From positions 5,846,476 to 5,910,475 of the forward strand of contig OU342816.1 in the NCBI GenBank assembly GCA_910591455.2: a stretch of 64,000 bases of DNA, written 5' to 3'. Position 1 is the stretch's first letter. Each line of letters starts with the position of its first letter. The DNA comes from Pholis gunnellus. Lineage: Eukaryota; Chordata; Actinopteri; Perciformes; Pholidae. A program made the position numbers and the translations under genes. Of this stretch, positions 49,745-62,300 are shown piece by piece. Below the pieces are notes generated by a model that ran no database searches, was not told where the DNA came from, and saw only the letters and a program-made list of their open reading frames with translations.

Positions 49745-50930
49745 CAGACAGCTCTTTCTTTAAAAAAAACAACATAAAATCAAATAGTTAGAGATCATAA
49801 AACATGTTTTTCTTTCTCTGTTGAGATTTACCACTGGTGAGAAGATTAGTTTATTAAAACATGAAAGCAAATTGAAACAGATGCTTTGTGTGCCGGTGAG
49901 GTAACAAACCACGATTAAAGATTAGAGGTTGAAACATGACTCGGTTGGGTATTTAGGATTTTTATTGAGTTTGGTTTGTGGTTGAAAATCATGCCAGATA
50001 TTCTGACATGGCATCACAGGAATAAGCACAGGTGTACGTAATAACGTAATGAGTGGCTGCATTTCACTTAGATGAACCCACTTCAGAGCCCTGTTGTGGT
50101 GCATGCTGGACTGGACTTGAACCAAGGATTGTTTTGACTTGATTAATCGATCACTTACTATTTTTCAATGTTTCTGTCCGAAACCCAAACATATTTACAC
50201 TGATATAAACCGAGCAAAGCTAAAACTATTCATTTGTTATGAAAATAAGTGCAGATTAATTCTTCTCACTGGGACTCTTGAACTGAATGGAGCCATCAGT
50301 AATGTTATTGGGTTCACTCGAGCTTTTCTTGTGCTGATTATCATCACTTTCTTGTAAACTAATAGCAAACGGTAAGTGTAGGATAATCAGATGTTTCTTT
50401 TCTAGTGTTTTCATCAGTTTAAAGTAGATTTATGGATCACTGAATCAATTCATAATCAAAACTCAAACATGTTCATGAACATTATGAACAGCAGAGGGCT
50501 GTATGCTGCTGGTATACAGACTATCAAATGTCTCCGTTGTAATAGGACGGAGACATGAACTGCACTGAACACATTTTAGTATTATAAGTTATAAATTGTC
50601 ACATGTATCATCTGAACTAACACACTCTGTCTTCTTTACCAATTCCCCTTAATAATAAACATCTGTACAATGACATCATAGAACATTTCATTTGTGCTGC
50701 GTGTTAATGGATCTCATTCAGGCACAAATAGCAGAGTAAAGATCAAAGAAAGCTGAACAAATACGGACTTTTGATGGTTTTGCTATGAATGAAAGAAATG
50801 TTTATGACTCCAGCAAAGTGAACAGCATTTCACATCAACACGTGACACTGAACGCGTATTAGGAAGTAACCAAACCCACACCTCTGTCTATTTCTTAGTA
50901 ACGAGCACGCTTCCTATTGTGCAGAAGTCA
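49745..50930. other. Convergent spacer between taf1 and the SLAIN gene
   Basis: AT-rich sequence with no supported gene. ORFs are below 75 codons and show no domain. Both neighbours end toward this interval. Confidence 0.5.
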
Positions 50931-50940
50931 CCTGTTATGT

Positions 50941-50946
50941 TTTATT
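50941..50946 (-). terminator. SLAIN-gene polyadenylation signal (minus strand)
   Basis: TTTATT on the plus strand, AATAAA on the minus, about 440 bases past the stop codon of the SLAIN gene. Confidence 0.5.
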
Positions 50947-51382
50947 TTCATGACGGTAAACTGCACACTTCCTGTGGCGACAACAGCCTATTCTGCAATC
51001 CGCCGCTCTGAAGCGACGTCTGACTGCACTTCCACATTCAAATCAGCAATCGAAATTTGCAAAAGTCACTTCCAATTACCACACTGTTAATCTTTGAGTT
51101 CTCAGATTGTGCCAATATGCTTGCAAAGCTAACTGGCGTCTTATGATGACTTGATAGTACAGAGAATTATTTTTCACTTCCATTATTTCAGAGTATCTCA
51201 GATGGGTGGATTTAACAGGCAAAGACCTCCTGACATTTTTTACATTCTCCAACTTTTACAATAGTCAACATTACTTTTTTGTTCAAGCACTGTCGCAGGT
51301 GGTCTTGGCAATTTAAATTCCAGATCCAGAATTTCAGATCCCAGCCCATCTGATCAGCCTTCGCCCAGAGGAACATGCCTTG

Positions 51383-53602
51383 CTATAAAGGATGTATATG
51401 ATTATGTACCCCTGAGCAGGGTGAGGGGATCCTGCAGGGGCTGAGGGACTGAGACCTCAGCACGGCCGTGGTCCTGTCGGAGGAGTCTCTCACTGAGCAC
51501 AACAAGCTGTTGTGGTTCACGGGCGCTGAAGATTGTGATGAAGACCAACAAGTCGACCCATTATTGACAGATGATGCTCCTGGAGAAAACAATTTAGTAC
51601 CAATTTGTACTTCTCGCACTGACATATAAGGTGCTCAAATTATAATTTTCTTGGTATTCTCTTTTTTTTTAATGTTAGGAAACAGACCGGATGGTGGGAA
51701 AAAGATTGGGTCAGCAGATTGGCAGTCGTCAGGGTCTAGACTTCGGCTGTTCCTAACAGCCTGGAGGGAGCGGAGGCTGGTCCCCATGGGCGACCTGGTC
51801 CTGCCTGGTGATGTTGCTGCAAAAACACATCAGGGTCATGTCCAGTTCACACACACACAATTGTAATTGCAAGTACTGTTGATGTGCTGCTAATTTTAAA
51901 AAATAACTTTTAAATGTAATATCATGTGTTTGAAAGTGATTTATCTATTTCTACTGACGAACAGAAAGTTCACTCTTCCTCACATTATAAGATAGAGGTA
52001 AAACATAAATGAACGTATCATCAATGTCTGTAGCTGTCAGACCAAAAACTGCAGAGAAAGTAGAAAAACTGCTGCGAACCTTGATTCTGAGCGAGTTTCA
52101 GCAGCTTGAACTGGGTGACTTGCTGGTGAAGTCTGGCCAGTTTTGGGCTTTGGCAGCCCTGCTCAGCTACTGATGTTGGTGACTGGTGAGGGGAAGAGCT
52201 CAGTGACGATACACCGGGCTGCCAACAAGAGGAGGACGAGGCCTCGGTTTTATTTCCCGGAGCAAAGTCCCCAACACTTTCAACAGTGTTGTTAAAATAA
52301 GACGGAAACATCACTGAGGACTCGGGGCTTCTCCCGGCGGGTGTTGAAACATAGTCCTGTCTTAAACCTGAAAAATATGGACCACGGATATCTCAATACA
52401 TCTGTCACTGAGCACCATGCAGTGTACACTGGATCATTGAAAACATTCCTCTCTACTCACTGGCTTCCTGTAGACGAGCCATAATGTGGACATCTGTGAT
52501 GTTCTGCAGTCTGTAGCTTGTGGTTATGGAGTCATCTGTGCAGATTTTAGGGGGTGTAGGGGTGAACATAAAGGTTGTCATAATGTAGAAGTTGAGTAAA
52601 GCTTGCATTATCATATTACCTGGCCTCTCAGAGATGTTGTGTGTTGTGCTGATAGATGTTTTGTCCGTAAAGGAGTCGACATTATGATGGAAAACTGCAG
52701 GAGCTCTGTAGAAATGACAGATTGATCCTGACAATACAGAAGGTGGGAGTTAGGGAAACCTGTGACCAAACCAATCACACTCAGAGGAATCTGTGAGTGA
52801 GTCTGTGCCGCTTGCTTACTTTGATCCAGCCTATTTATAAGTGAGCGACAGGCCGCCTCCATCTCAGGACTGGGGTTATCCAGGACGTGTCGGCACCATC
52901 TGAGAGCAGACTCACTTCTCTCCACAAACGCCTGCTTCTTTGAAGACTCATACAACCTGTGAGGAACACTTCGCTCGCTATGAACATATCTCACTCCTGC
53001 ACTATGTAAAGAACAGAGCTGTTCTGAAGAGTGTTCCTGTCAAATACCAAACTGAGAAGTCAGCCCTCCTGATGAGCATCTATACTAGACACTAGCACCT
53101 TAATATGTGACATGGACAATATATCAAACCTGCTAGCCCAAAGTCACACTCTCAGACATTATTTCTGTGGGTCTGATGGCACCTACCAGCTCTCTTCATC
53201 CTGCACATCGTCCTCTACATCAAGGAGCTCCACCGAGTCCAAAGCAGACTTTTCCTCCTGTGGCTCTTCCCTGTCCCAGAGGTCTTTTTGACAGTTATAG
53301 TTGTACAACATCCCATCTGTGGCACAGCAAGGCAAAGGTGAATTACACCCTGCCTTCAAATTATTGAGTCTTATTCTAGCGTCCATGGCAAATGACCGAC
53401 TGTTACAACTCTTGACTCTTGCTCGCTCTGCGTCCTTCCATAATATGCTGCAGTATGGATCTGAATTGTCCTCCAGCCTGACAGAGCCGCCTCTCAACTC
53501 ACTGCAGAGAAGACGATGGTTTGCACTTGCGTCGAACCCCACTGGTGGCTGATTGGAAAAATACGGGCTCCAATCGCCTGTCAATTGGTTTTGGAGATCC
53601 AT
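51383..53602 (-). CDS. SLAIN motif-containing protein (SLAIN1/2-like), microtubule plus-end factor
   Basis: SLAIN proteins bind microtubule plus ends with ch-TOG and EB proteins and promote persistent growth, including in axons. Six exons in transcript order: 53187-53602, 52820-52956, 52620-52727, 52461-52535, 52080-52367 and 51383-51579 (TAG). Phases agree throughout, giving 406 aa. Diagnostic blocks are LLDVEDDVQDEESWLYESS, SALRWCRHVLDNPSPEMEAA, CRSLINRLDQ, the ITDVHIMARLQEAS segment, QQVTQFKLLKLAQNQ and the C-terminal RSQSLSPCRIPSPCSG. The ATG at 53602 is the first in frame; a three-codon uORF precedes it. The protein is shorter than SLAIN1/2 and lacks their N-terminal coiled coil. The donor of exon 5 (GTTCGC) is weak but phase-consistent. 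Paralogue identity is unresolved. Confidence 0.88.
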
Positions 53603-54234
53603 TTTTCTCAACGAAATCGATCCTCTTCTCACTTCTTCAAGCTCTCGTCCAGTTATGTTTCTATTCCGCCTCACTCCTCCATGACGAGAATGTCGGCTGG
53701 CGCCAAACTAAGATCCGATCAAATTGGGCTAAATCTTCATCGTCAACAATGTGATTCTTTAAAGTGCTCTGCACCAGCAGCAACAGTGTCGCTTCACTAC
53801 ACTATCCACCGACCCAGATTTGTTGAGTAGGGCTGTTAAGTATAAGACACCCAACAGGTTGGATGGATTTAGAGAAGCATCAGGAGCTTATGTGGATTAA
53901 AGAGTCCACGAGTTGCTCCTAAGAAGGAAAAAGAGCCACTCAACATCACACCATCAAAACGATTATGGACAACAGGCTATTTAAAAACCGTGGTTGAGTC
54001 ATGTAAAATGTCTCCCTCTGTAGTGTTAATTGGTAGATTAGATGCGTTTTCTCCTCGATACGGCCCTTACTGTATCCGTTTATGTTCATTTTGGTGGGAG
54101 GAGCTGTTGTTTCCTGTGCAGGGGGTTTCATATGAAATGCTATTGCTGAATGTCTGTGGTTGATTGGTTTCAAATGTGAGCCAACCTGACTCAATCATCA
54201 CACCCAAGGAAGTCGTACTGACAAGTGTGGTCAG

Positions 54235-54330
<96 letters not shown>

Positions 54331-55377
54331 AGCAGATTAACACAAGATGTTGAGCTTCCCTTTCAGCTTTTTGTTTTGCTTACAGTAACCACAAACATAA
54401 AGTTATATTGAATCTATTGACACTAAACTAACTGAATACTGGACATTAGTATTTTTTTTACTGTGAAGCAACTGCAGAATTTTGAGCATCTATAAAGTTC
54501 ATGTACTTTTCACACATGACGTCTGGCATTTCAGACGAATATTCATCTATATATTTCAGATATTCAGCAGCCAACAAGATCAATGTATTGATAATATCAT
54601 TATTTAATAATGATCTGTCTTGTCTCAAACTTTTAAAAATACATGAATAGACAGATGGGACATTTTAAAGCAGCAAAAGCAGCAAAATCATGAAACAATG
54701 CCACAGGGCAGAGGGAACAATTGTGCCCGATTGTGTTCATTCACTTACTGTTTAGAACTATAATGGTCAAGAATGGACTTTTAGCTATTGCGTTATGTAC
54801 CTGTTCATGACCTCAAAAAGTAACATTATACCTGGTTGGCCACTAATGTTGTTGATTCTGTTGGTGGTGTGACCCGGGGTCCATACAGATTTAATAATAT
54901 TATATACTTTTACGGTACAACAAAACATCACACTTAATATTATTTTGATAATACATTTTATAATTTGGTTTCAAAAGAAATGGAAGACAGCCCTCCAAAA
55001 CATGTCTGAATCAACTGTCGTCATCTCACACAAAGCCACGCAGGTAAGGGAGGAGGAGGTGTCTCCTCCCCCCCCCTCCCTCCCTCCCTCCCTCCCTCCC
55101 TGCCTGTGCTGCACTTGCGCCCTGCCTCCCCCGACATTCGCCGCCTCGAGTGTCCTCGCCGCTCACCGGCCTGCTTCCTCATCTCGTCATCGCTGATGTC
55201 TCCCTGCTGGGTCACACTCGGCTAACACCGACTGTACTTCTCAAACTGCCACTAAAGAAACTACAGCACCATGGAGCGCATCTAAGAGAGGGAGGGGGAA
55301 AAGTATGGATTAACGAGTGGCAAATAAACCAGTAAAGTACAGCCTGTGCCGGCCGGCCGGCGACTTTTGTGGGGGAA
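53603..55377. other. Divergent spacer between SLAIN (-) and SLC6 (+) genes
   Basis: The SLAIN 5' UTR and promoter should lie at 53603-53800, including a minimal uORF at 53671-53682 (minus). A CT/CA microsatellite is at 54242-54330. AT-rich unique sequence fills 54340-55010. From 55020 to 55377 the sequence is GC- and TCC-rich with CpGs, fitting the SLC6 promoter and 5' UTR. It carries a possible donor CAGGTAAGG at 55041-55049. Confidence 0.5.
54242..54330. repeat. Compound (CT)n(CA)n microsatellite
   Basis: About 67 bases of CT repeat run directly into about 22 bases of CA repeat. Confidence 0.93.
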
Positions 55378-58300
55378 ATGCAGGACGAAAACGGCAAAGC
55401 GGCGCTCGGGAGCCCCGCTGAACACAGTGCGACCGCAGCGCAGGTAGGAGCGGAGGTCCTCAAACAAACATATCAACTCTGTGCATTAAGACTCGTCTCG
55501 TGCTAGACTGTGGGACTCCAATGTTACCCACCGGGGCTCCCTAGGGGTGAACGTTACCGGTCGTTTCAGGGCAGGTAATGTGTATTTAGAATAAGAAGCG
55601 GTTCAACCAGTCCGCCCACATCGCGCTCACCTTTCAGGCTATAGCCTTCCTGCACCGATACAGTCTCACTGTAGACGCTATAGAGATACACCATGTGTAC
55701 TCAGCAGCAGATGTGTTTGGCCTGACTCTTCTCAAGTCTTTACACAACAGACAACACTTGCAGTTAACACTTTAAGGCATGTTGGCATTGTGGATTTGAG
55801 TTTTCTCTCGAGCTTCGTGCCAATTAGATTTATAATGCTGACCCAGACCTCAGTATTTGCGATCCTCCTACAGGATTCAGGATTTTTGCAATTATAGAAA
55901 GTCCTCAGTAAAAGGGGGTTGAGCATGCAACGATCAGTTGTTTGATCGGTTAGTAGGGATGCAACAATCTGACTTTTTCCAGTCCCGATACCGATGGCGA
56001 TACCTGGGCTTTGGGCTTCGGATCGGCCGGTGTTTATGTGCCTCACTGTGTGGAAGTGACTGAATAATTACTACATGTAAGGCGTCAGGCTTGACGTAAA
56101 CATTGCTTTCCTAATGTAAACAAATAATCAATGAATTGAATTCAAATTCCAGTTTATAATCTGTATAGTAAAGTATTCAAACATAGAACTGAATTGAATT
56201 GATTGGCCCCATTGTCACCGACACCCGATCCAGCTGTTTGAGTCAGTATCGGCCTGATGTTGGTATTGGTGCTTCCCTATTAATGAGTTGATGGACAGAA
56301 AAGTAATAGCCAACAATTTATATCATCGATTAATTGTTTAATGATTAATTGCAGTTGTTTTTCAAGCATTAGTACCAAACATTATAGTTCCAGCTTCTCA
56401 AATGGGCGAAATAAGTACAAGTCTGTGTTATATGTTATATATATCTATGGTGTATGTTCTCTGTGGTGCTGCTCTCATGGACAGCACATTTGCCCAAAGA
56501 TTTTTAATCTCAATGGGGCTCGTTTCTGATTAGATAATGTTTTAATGATTAAGTTGATTAATCATGAAAGTAATAATCATAAATCCGTAGATATATAATG
56601 CATCCTGTATTGTTTATCGACAAATGCTCTTTTACCAGATTATGAAGAATACAGTCTTTTCTCTTTTAGCGCAGCCTTTGATGCTGTTCATTGAATCATA
56701 TTCAGCCCTCTTGGTTTTCTCTTGTTACTGCAGTTGGTTTGACACATTCCTCCATTAAGTCATCTTGTCAAGACAACTACATTATGCAGCATTTTAACTT
56801 CCTGGGTCCTACTTTGAGGTCTCTATGCCTCCATATGTCACACATGTTAACATTTTCTCTTTGTGCATGTGAAAAAAAAATGGGGATACAAACAAATCTC
56901 AGAAAGACATCACAACTTGGATGACTAAAAACAAATGCATTACTTTTAATGAAACTGTATGATTATTGTATGTGTGTCATTGGCGTAATTGATTAACGTC
57001 ATTGGTAAACACTGAACAATGGCGGTAACAACACATAAAGCAGAAGTCCGGCCGTTATCTGTTAATCAGACTTCCTCCCTGAGACCTGACTGACATGAGA
57101 AAATAGTTCCTCTCTTCTTTAGAGGTGGACGACCTGCGGGAAGGAAGAAGAAGAAGTAATCTAGTTGATGTCATATTTACATTCTAACCAGCGAATGTTT
57201 GATGTTTTTTACTTGGTGATGTACTCAAACAATAATGAATCATTCAAATTCTCATTGATTCATTTCCCGTTGCTTGATTTATTTTATTTACTCTAGAATT
57301 CAGCCCACTTGAACGGGTACACTGTCACTCAAAATGGCCACAACTCGACAGCTACGCCTTCACCTCAGTCAGAGTATGACTCCAGAGCCCCGAGTCCCAC
57401 TCCGGCTCCAGTGATTATCCCGAGGGAGCAGTGGGGAGGGAAATACGAGTTCCTGCTCTCCTGTATCGGGTACTGCGTGGGACTGGGGAACGTGTGGCGG
57501 TTCCCGTACCTTTGTTATCGCAATGGAGGAGGTGAGCGGCCTACAAGCAGGTTCACTGCCCTCTGAAGTCTCAAATGCTTTAAATGCCGTATGTCTGTAA
57601 TGATTTGTTCCACCCATTTGGGCAAGAGGCCCTCTCTGCCCTGCCCTTGGGTGTGTCTTCCTAATCATGCCGTCACAACACTCAGTCCAGAGCTCTCCGT
57701 GGCTGCTCAAAACATTTGCTAATCCTTTAGGTTTTCCTTGATTACACACCAGACACATGGTCCGCCTGTCTAACCCAGCCCAGTGCACTGTGCAGCCCCT
57801 TCTGAAACATGTTGGAGCTTGAGTCACAGTAAAGCTGAATAACATCGGGCCTGTGAAGCACCATGTAGACGGAGAGCGTGTTAGCTATCCTGCCTCTACA
57901 GACCGTCTTATATGTTGCTGCACAAAACAAGCCATTGCCGTGGATGTCTCCCCAAGCACCAGCGTTCCTCAACCTGCCGTATTTTTTTTATTCTTCGCAG
58001 GCGTGTTTCTCATCCCCTACTTCATTATGCTGTTCGTCACGGGTGTTCCACTGTTCCTCATGGAGCTAAGTTTAGGCCAGTACGGAGCGGCCGGCCCCAT
58101 CACTGTGTGGAAATGCTGCCCTCTGCTCAAAGGTAACACTCCTCCTGTATCATCATGCTTTTTGAGCCCAGTATTCACCCGCTAACAGACACTGTAATTC
58201 AGTGTCTGGAGATAATCATGTCAGGGTGGGGACTCGATGTAATTAGTAAGACGGTGTTAAATGTAATAGAAATATTGCATCCCAGTTCGACAATAATTCT

Positions 58301-59305
58301 CCTGGAATCTTGATCCTCCAGTTTGAAGTGAGCAGGAATCTCAAGTTGACGTCAATATGCCCGTTTGACGCCAGTCGGCCCGGGCTGACGTTACAGTCAA
58401 GGAAAATAACTGGCTGAGTCACATCACGTCATCGCCTCACTAAAATGCATCATGCGGGCCTAAGAATGCCTGCGAGCTCTGCAGCTGCTAAATATAGACA
58501 TCTGATAAAGAACTCTCTTAGAACCAGAAATAGAGCCAGAAAGAGTTTTTTTTTATCATAAGTAGTATTTTTATTTTTAACTGGAAGGAGTGATACACTC
58601 TGAGGTGTTCATTAAATATGTATTTTTTGGTTTCTTCCACCACTTTATACAACAGGGAGTTCATAGCTGCCTGTATACTGAAACGGTATCCTTACATATC
58701 CATATTGATATTCATATCCATATTGTTCTGCGATATTAAAGGCTGTGTCTCTCCCTGTAGGGATTGGCATCGGGATGCTCTGTGTGTCCACGCTGGTGTG
58801 TCTATACTATAACATCATCATAGCGTGGACGTTTTACTACCTGGGCAGCTCGTTCCAGAGCCCTCTGCCCTGGTCCTGTGAGGCTGCAGCCAATGTGGGT
58901 CTCTGTGGAAACGCCACCACTGGGAACAGCTCCGCTGCTCACAGACTCAGCCCCACAGAAAAATTCTGGAAGTAAGTTTGTCTTTCTTATTTGTGAAAAA
59001 GCCTCCTACAGGTTTAGGCAGGCTGTTGAGAAACAAATGGCCCATGCATCTTCATGTTTTATTTCTATGTGGTGTTATTTTATATTACACATTTGTCCAC
59101 TGCTTTTTGACAGAGTTGTAAATAGCTCTAGCATGCTGTGTACACGCCCTGATCAAATACTACAAACAAAATGTATTCTTTACAATGGCTGGACTCTTTA
59201 AACTGGTTATTTTGTCACCTCTTCAGCTGTTATTACTCAGGACTTTGCAGCAACCCCTTATATGATGCCTGGAACTATATTTCATTACACAGTCATAACA
59301 CCTAC

Positions 59306-59340
<35 letters not shown>

Positions 59341-62300
59341 CTTCCAATTTGCCAATATAAATCCTTGTGTTTTTATAACAACAGTTGTAAGGCCTTATGA
59401 CCTTAATAGTTAAGTATCACAGTTACTCCTCAGATGTCTGAATACATTTAGCAGCCACAGCACCTCAATGACAGCTGACGGCCTGTTTAAAGTGAAGGTA
59501 AGCGTTTATTGATGTATGGCAAACAAACCAAATGGTTCATACAGAGGCAAGGTACAATATCTAGGGCAGTTTGTTGACCCCATCACCGGGGCAAAAAAAC
59601 GCAAAGCAGGCATTCAGAGTCTTTGAGAAAGGCAACTCTCCCCTTGATGAATCTGTCCATCCCCACTTCCCACTACTGACTCGACGTGTGTGTGTGTGCG
59701 TGCTCTGCTGCGAATACCGGGGATGAGTACAATGAAATGGATTAAATTTAATTGAATTGAACTGAGAAAAGGTGTTGCTGCACAAAGAGAACAGAAACCA
59801 CAGGCTTGTTGGCACTAAAGGGCCGTCAGAACAGATTACGTACTCTCGAATGCCTGTAACGACAATACATGACGGTGTTCATGAATATATTGGATAATAT
59901 AGAGTGCTATGAACAATGGTCTTTTTCTTCAGACAGATGCCTTCACTCCCACTCAGTTATTAATAAATCCAGCTTAGCGACCGGGCCCTGTTCACTGTGC
60001 GTCACTCAATGCGTTACAATGTGTGGCATTAGGTATGGTAAGAGGTGTGCTGTTTTACATGCTTTGTGCGTGACTTGTGTGTCTTGCAGCGAGCAGGTGC
60101 TGGGTGTGGTAAACAGCGAGGGCCTCCACGACCCGGGCCCTGTCCGGTGGCAGCTGGCCCTGTGCCTCCTGGCTGCCTGGGTCATCATCTTCCTGTGTAT
60201 ACTCAAGGGCATCCGCAGCTCTGGCAAGGTGAATCAACACAAAGTTGTCATTGTCAGCTCCCACAAAGCACCCACACACACACACACACGATCCTGCCCT
60301 TTTCGTTGCCATATCGTGTCTAATGTGTCTGTGCCGTCTGTGTTTTCAGGTGGTTTATGTAACGGCTACCTTCCCGTACGTTGTGCTCATTGTTTTGATC
60401 ATCAGAGGTGCTACACTGGAGGGCTCTCTTCAGGGCATTGCCTTCTACCTCACACCAGACTGGAGCCGACTAGCCAACGCGCAGGTACTTCTGATGGTAG
60501 ACGGGCACACATGAGGCTGAACGGTGACGAGGATTTGTTTATAAAGAACTAGATATTTTCGTTGTTTAACGCATATTTCTGTCCGATGCATTGCAGGTGT
60601 GGAATGACGCGGCCTCACAGGTCTTTTACTCGTTAGGTATTGGCGTTGGAGGGCTGCTTTCTATGGCCTCTTACAATAAGTTTGACAACAATGTCATCAG
60701 GTGAGTTTGTACTCTGATGCACCATGTGCTCTGTTGTCGCGGTCATGACGGGTTCAGTCTCTTACTCGTTGGTTCGTTCGTTTTCCAGGGACACTTTGAT
60801 TATCACCGGAGGAAACTGCGGCACCAGCTTCTTTGCAGGTTTTGCCATATTCTCAATCCTGGGTCACATGGCATGGAAGAAGGGAGTGCCCGTCGGGGAG
60901 GTGGCAGATTCAGGTAGTTACTGTGCTCATGTTGTTCAGCAAACCATCTTTATTCCAGATGTCCAGACTGACTGATATCTTAACGATGTACAATTTTGAA
61001 TCTGAAAATAACAACATTTTAACTTCATTATTTAAAATGATTTCATGCATTTTGTATTAAACCTCTGTGTTACGCATCTATTGCCTTCTTGACCTTGATG
61101 TATTCCTATTTGCCGTCAGGTCCTGGGTTGGCCTTCGTTGCTTACCCAGAGGCCCTTGCTCTGCTGCCAGGCTCTGCGTTCTGGTCCATTATGTTCTTCC
61201 TCATGCTCTTCATGCTGGGGATCGACACGCTGGTGAGGCCACATGCCATTCAAAGACATTAGCAGAAATAAAGATGTACGAGTCTCCGTATGTTTCAAAC
61301 CTTCTGCTCTGCTGCTTTCACAGTTTGGCAACATGGAGGGCATCACTACGGCCGTGCTGGACGAGTTTCCGCACCTCAGATCAAACATGCTGCACAAGTC
61401 TTTGTTCTTGGGCGCTCTGTGTTTTTGCTTCTACCTCATGGGCCTCCTGTTAGTGACTAATGTGAGTGTGCTACGCTGCAGTAAGTGATGCATGAGGCTG
61501 TAAATGCATCTTCTCCGTGATCCCTCTCCCAATTCACCTTTGCTGTCTGTGTCTTCATAGGGAGGAATTTATTGGTTCACACTCATTGACTCCTTCAGCA
61601 CTAGTTTCGGCCTCATCATCATCACCCTCTTCATGTGCATTGGCATCTCCTTCTTCTACGGTAGCCCATCACACACCCCTAACCTTCTCATCAAACTCCT
61701 CTAACACCACATCATCAGCTCCGAGTGCCCTTCTATTTCTTTATTGATTGTATCAGTGTCACATTGAACACATGATCTGTTATGCTCTGTTGTCCCGATG
61801 AGATCTTCCAGCGCTCCTAACACGCAACTCTTCATGAACTTTTCTGTTAGGAGTCAACCAGTTTTGTCAGGACATCGTTGATATGATCTGCCCCTGCCCT
61901 GGCTGGTGCATCAAAGTGCTGTATTACTTCAAAGCATGCTGGGTTTTCTTCACTCCATTTCTTCTGCTGGTGAGTAAGCGCATGAGTATTAATAGTGATA
62001 TTTGTTGTTAGTAGTTGCAGGAACAATGTGACCCGTATAAATGCAGCTGGCTTATTGTGTTGCCTGATATCTATTTCTAAAATCCAAATGCACTGACATT
62101 AATAGGTTTTGTATAACGTTTTCTAAATCAAGGTTCTTTTGCTAAAGTAAGAATTATGACTAAATCAAAGCGATGACCTTCACTAAAGCTCATATTCTAG
62201 CCTTTCTGTATTGTTGGTTTGCGTCAGTTGCACAATCCATGTTACGTCACTCCCTCTATTATTTCTGCCGCTCTAGAAGCAGGATTACCATTTACAGCGA

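Noticed and set aside
59434..59496. Possible extra SLC6 exon with CTCAG acceptor and GTAAGC donor
   Set aside because: It contains an in-frame stop soon after the acceptor, and exon 4 (58971) joins exon 5 (60090) in perfect phase without it.
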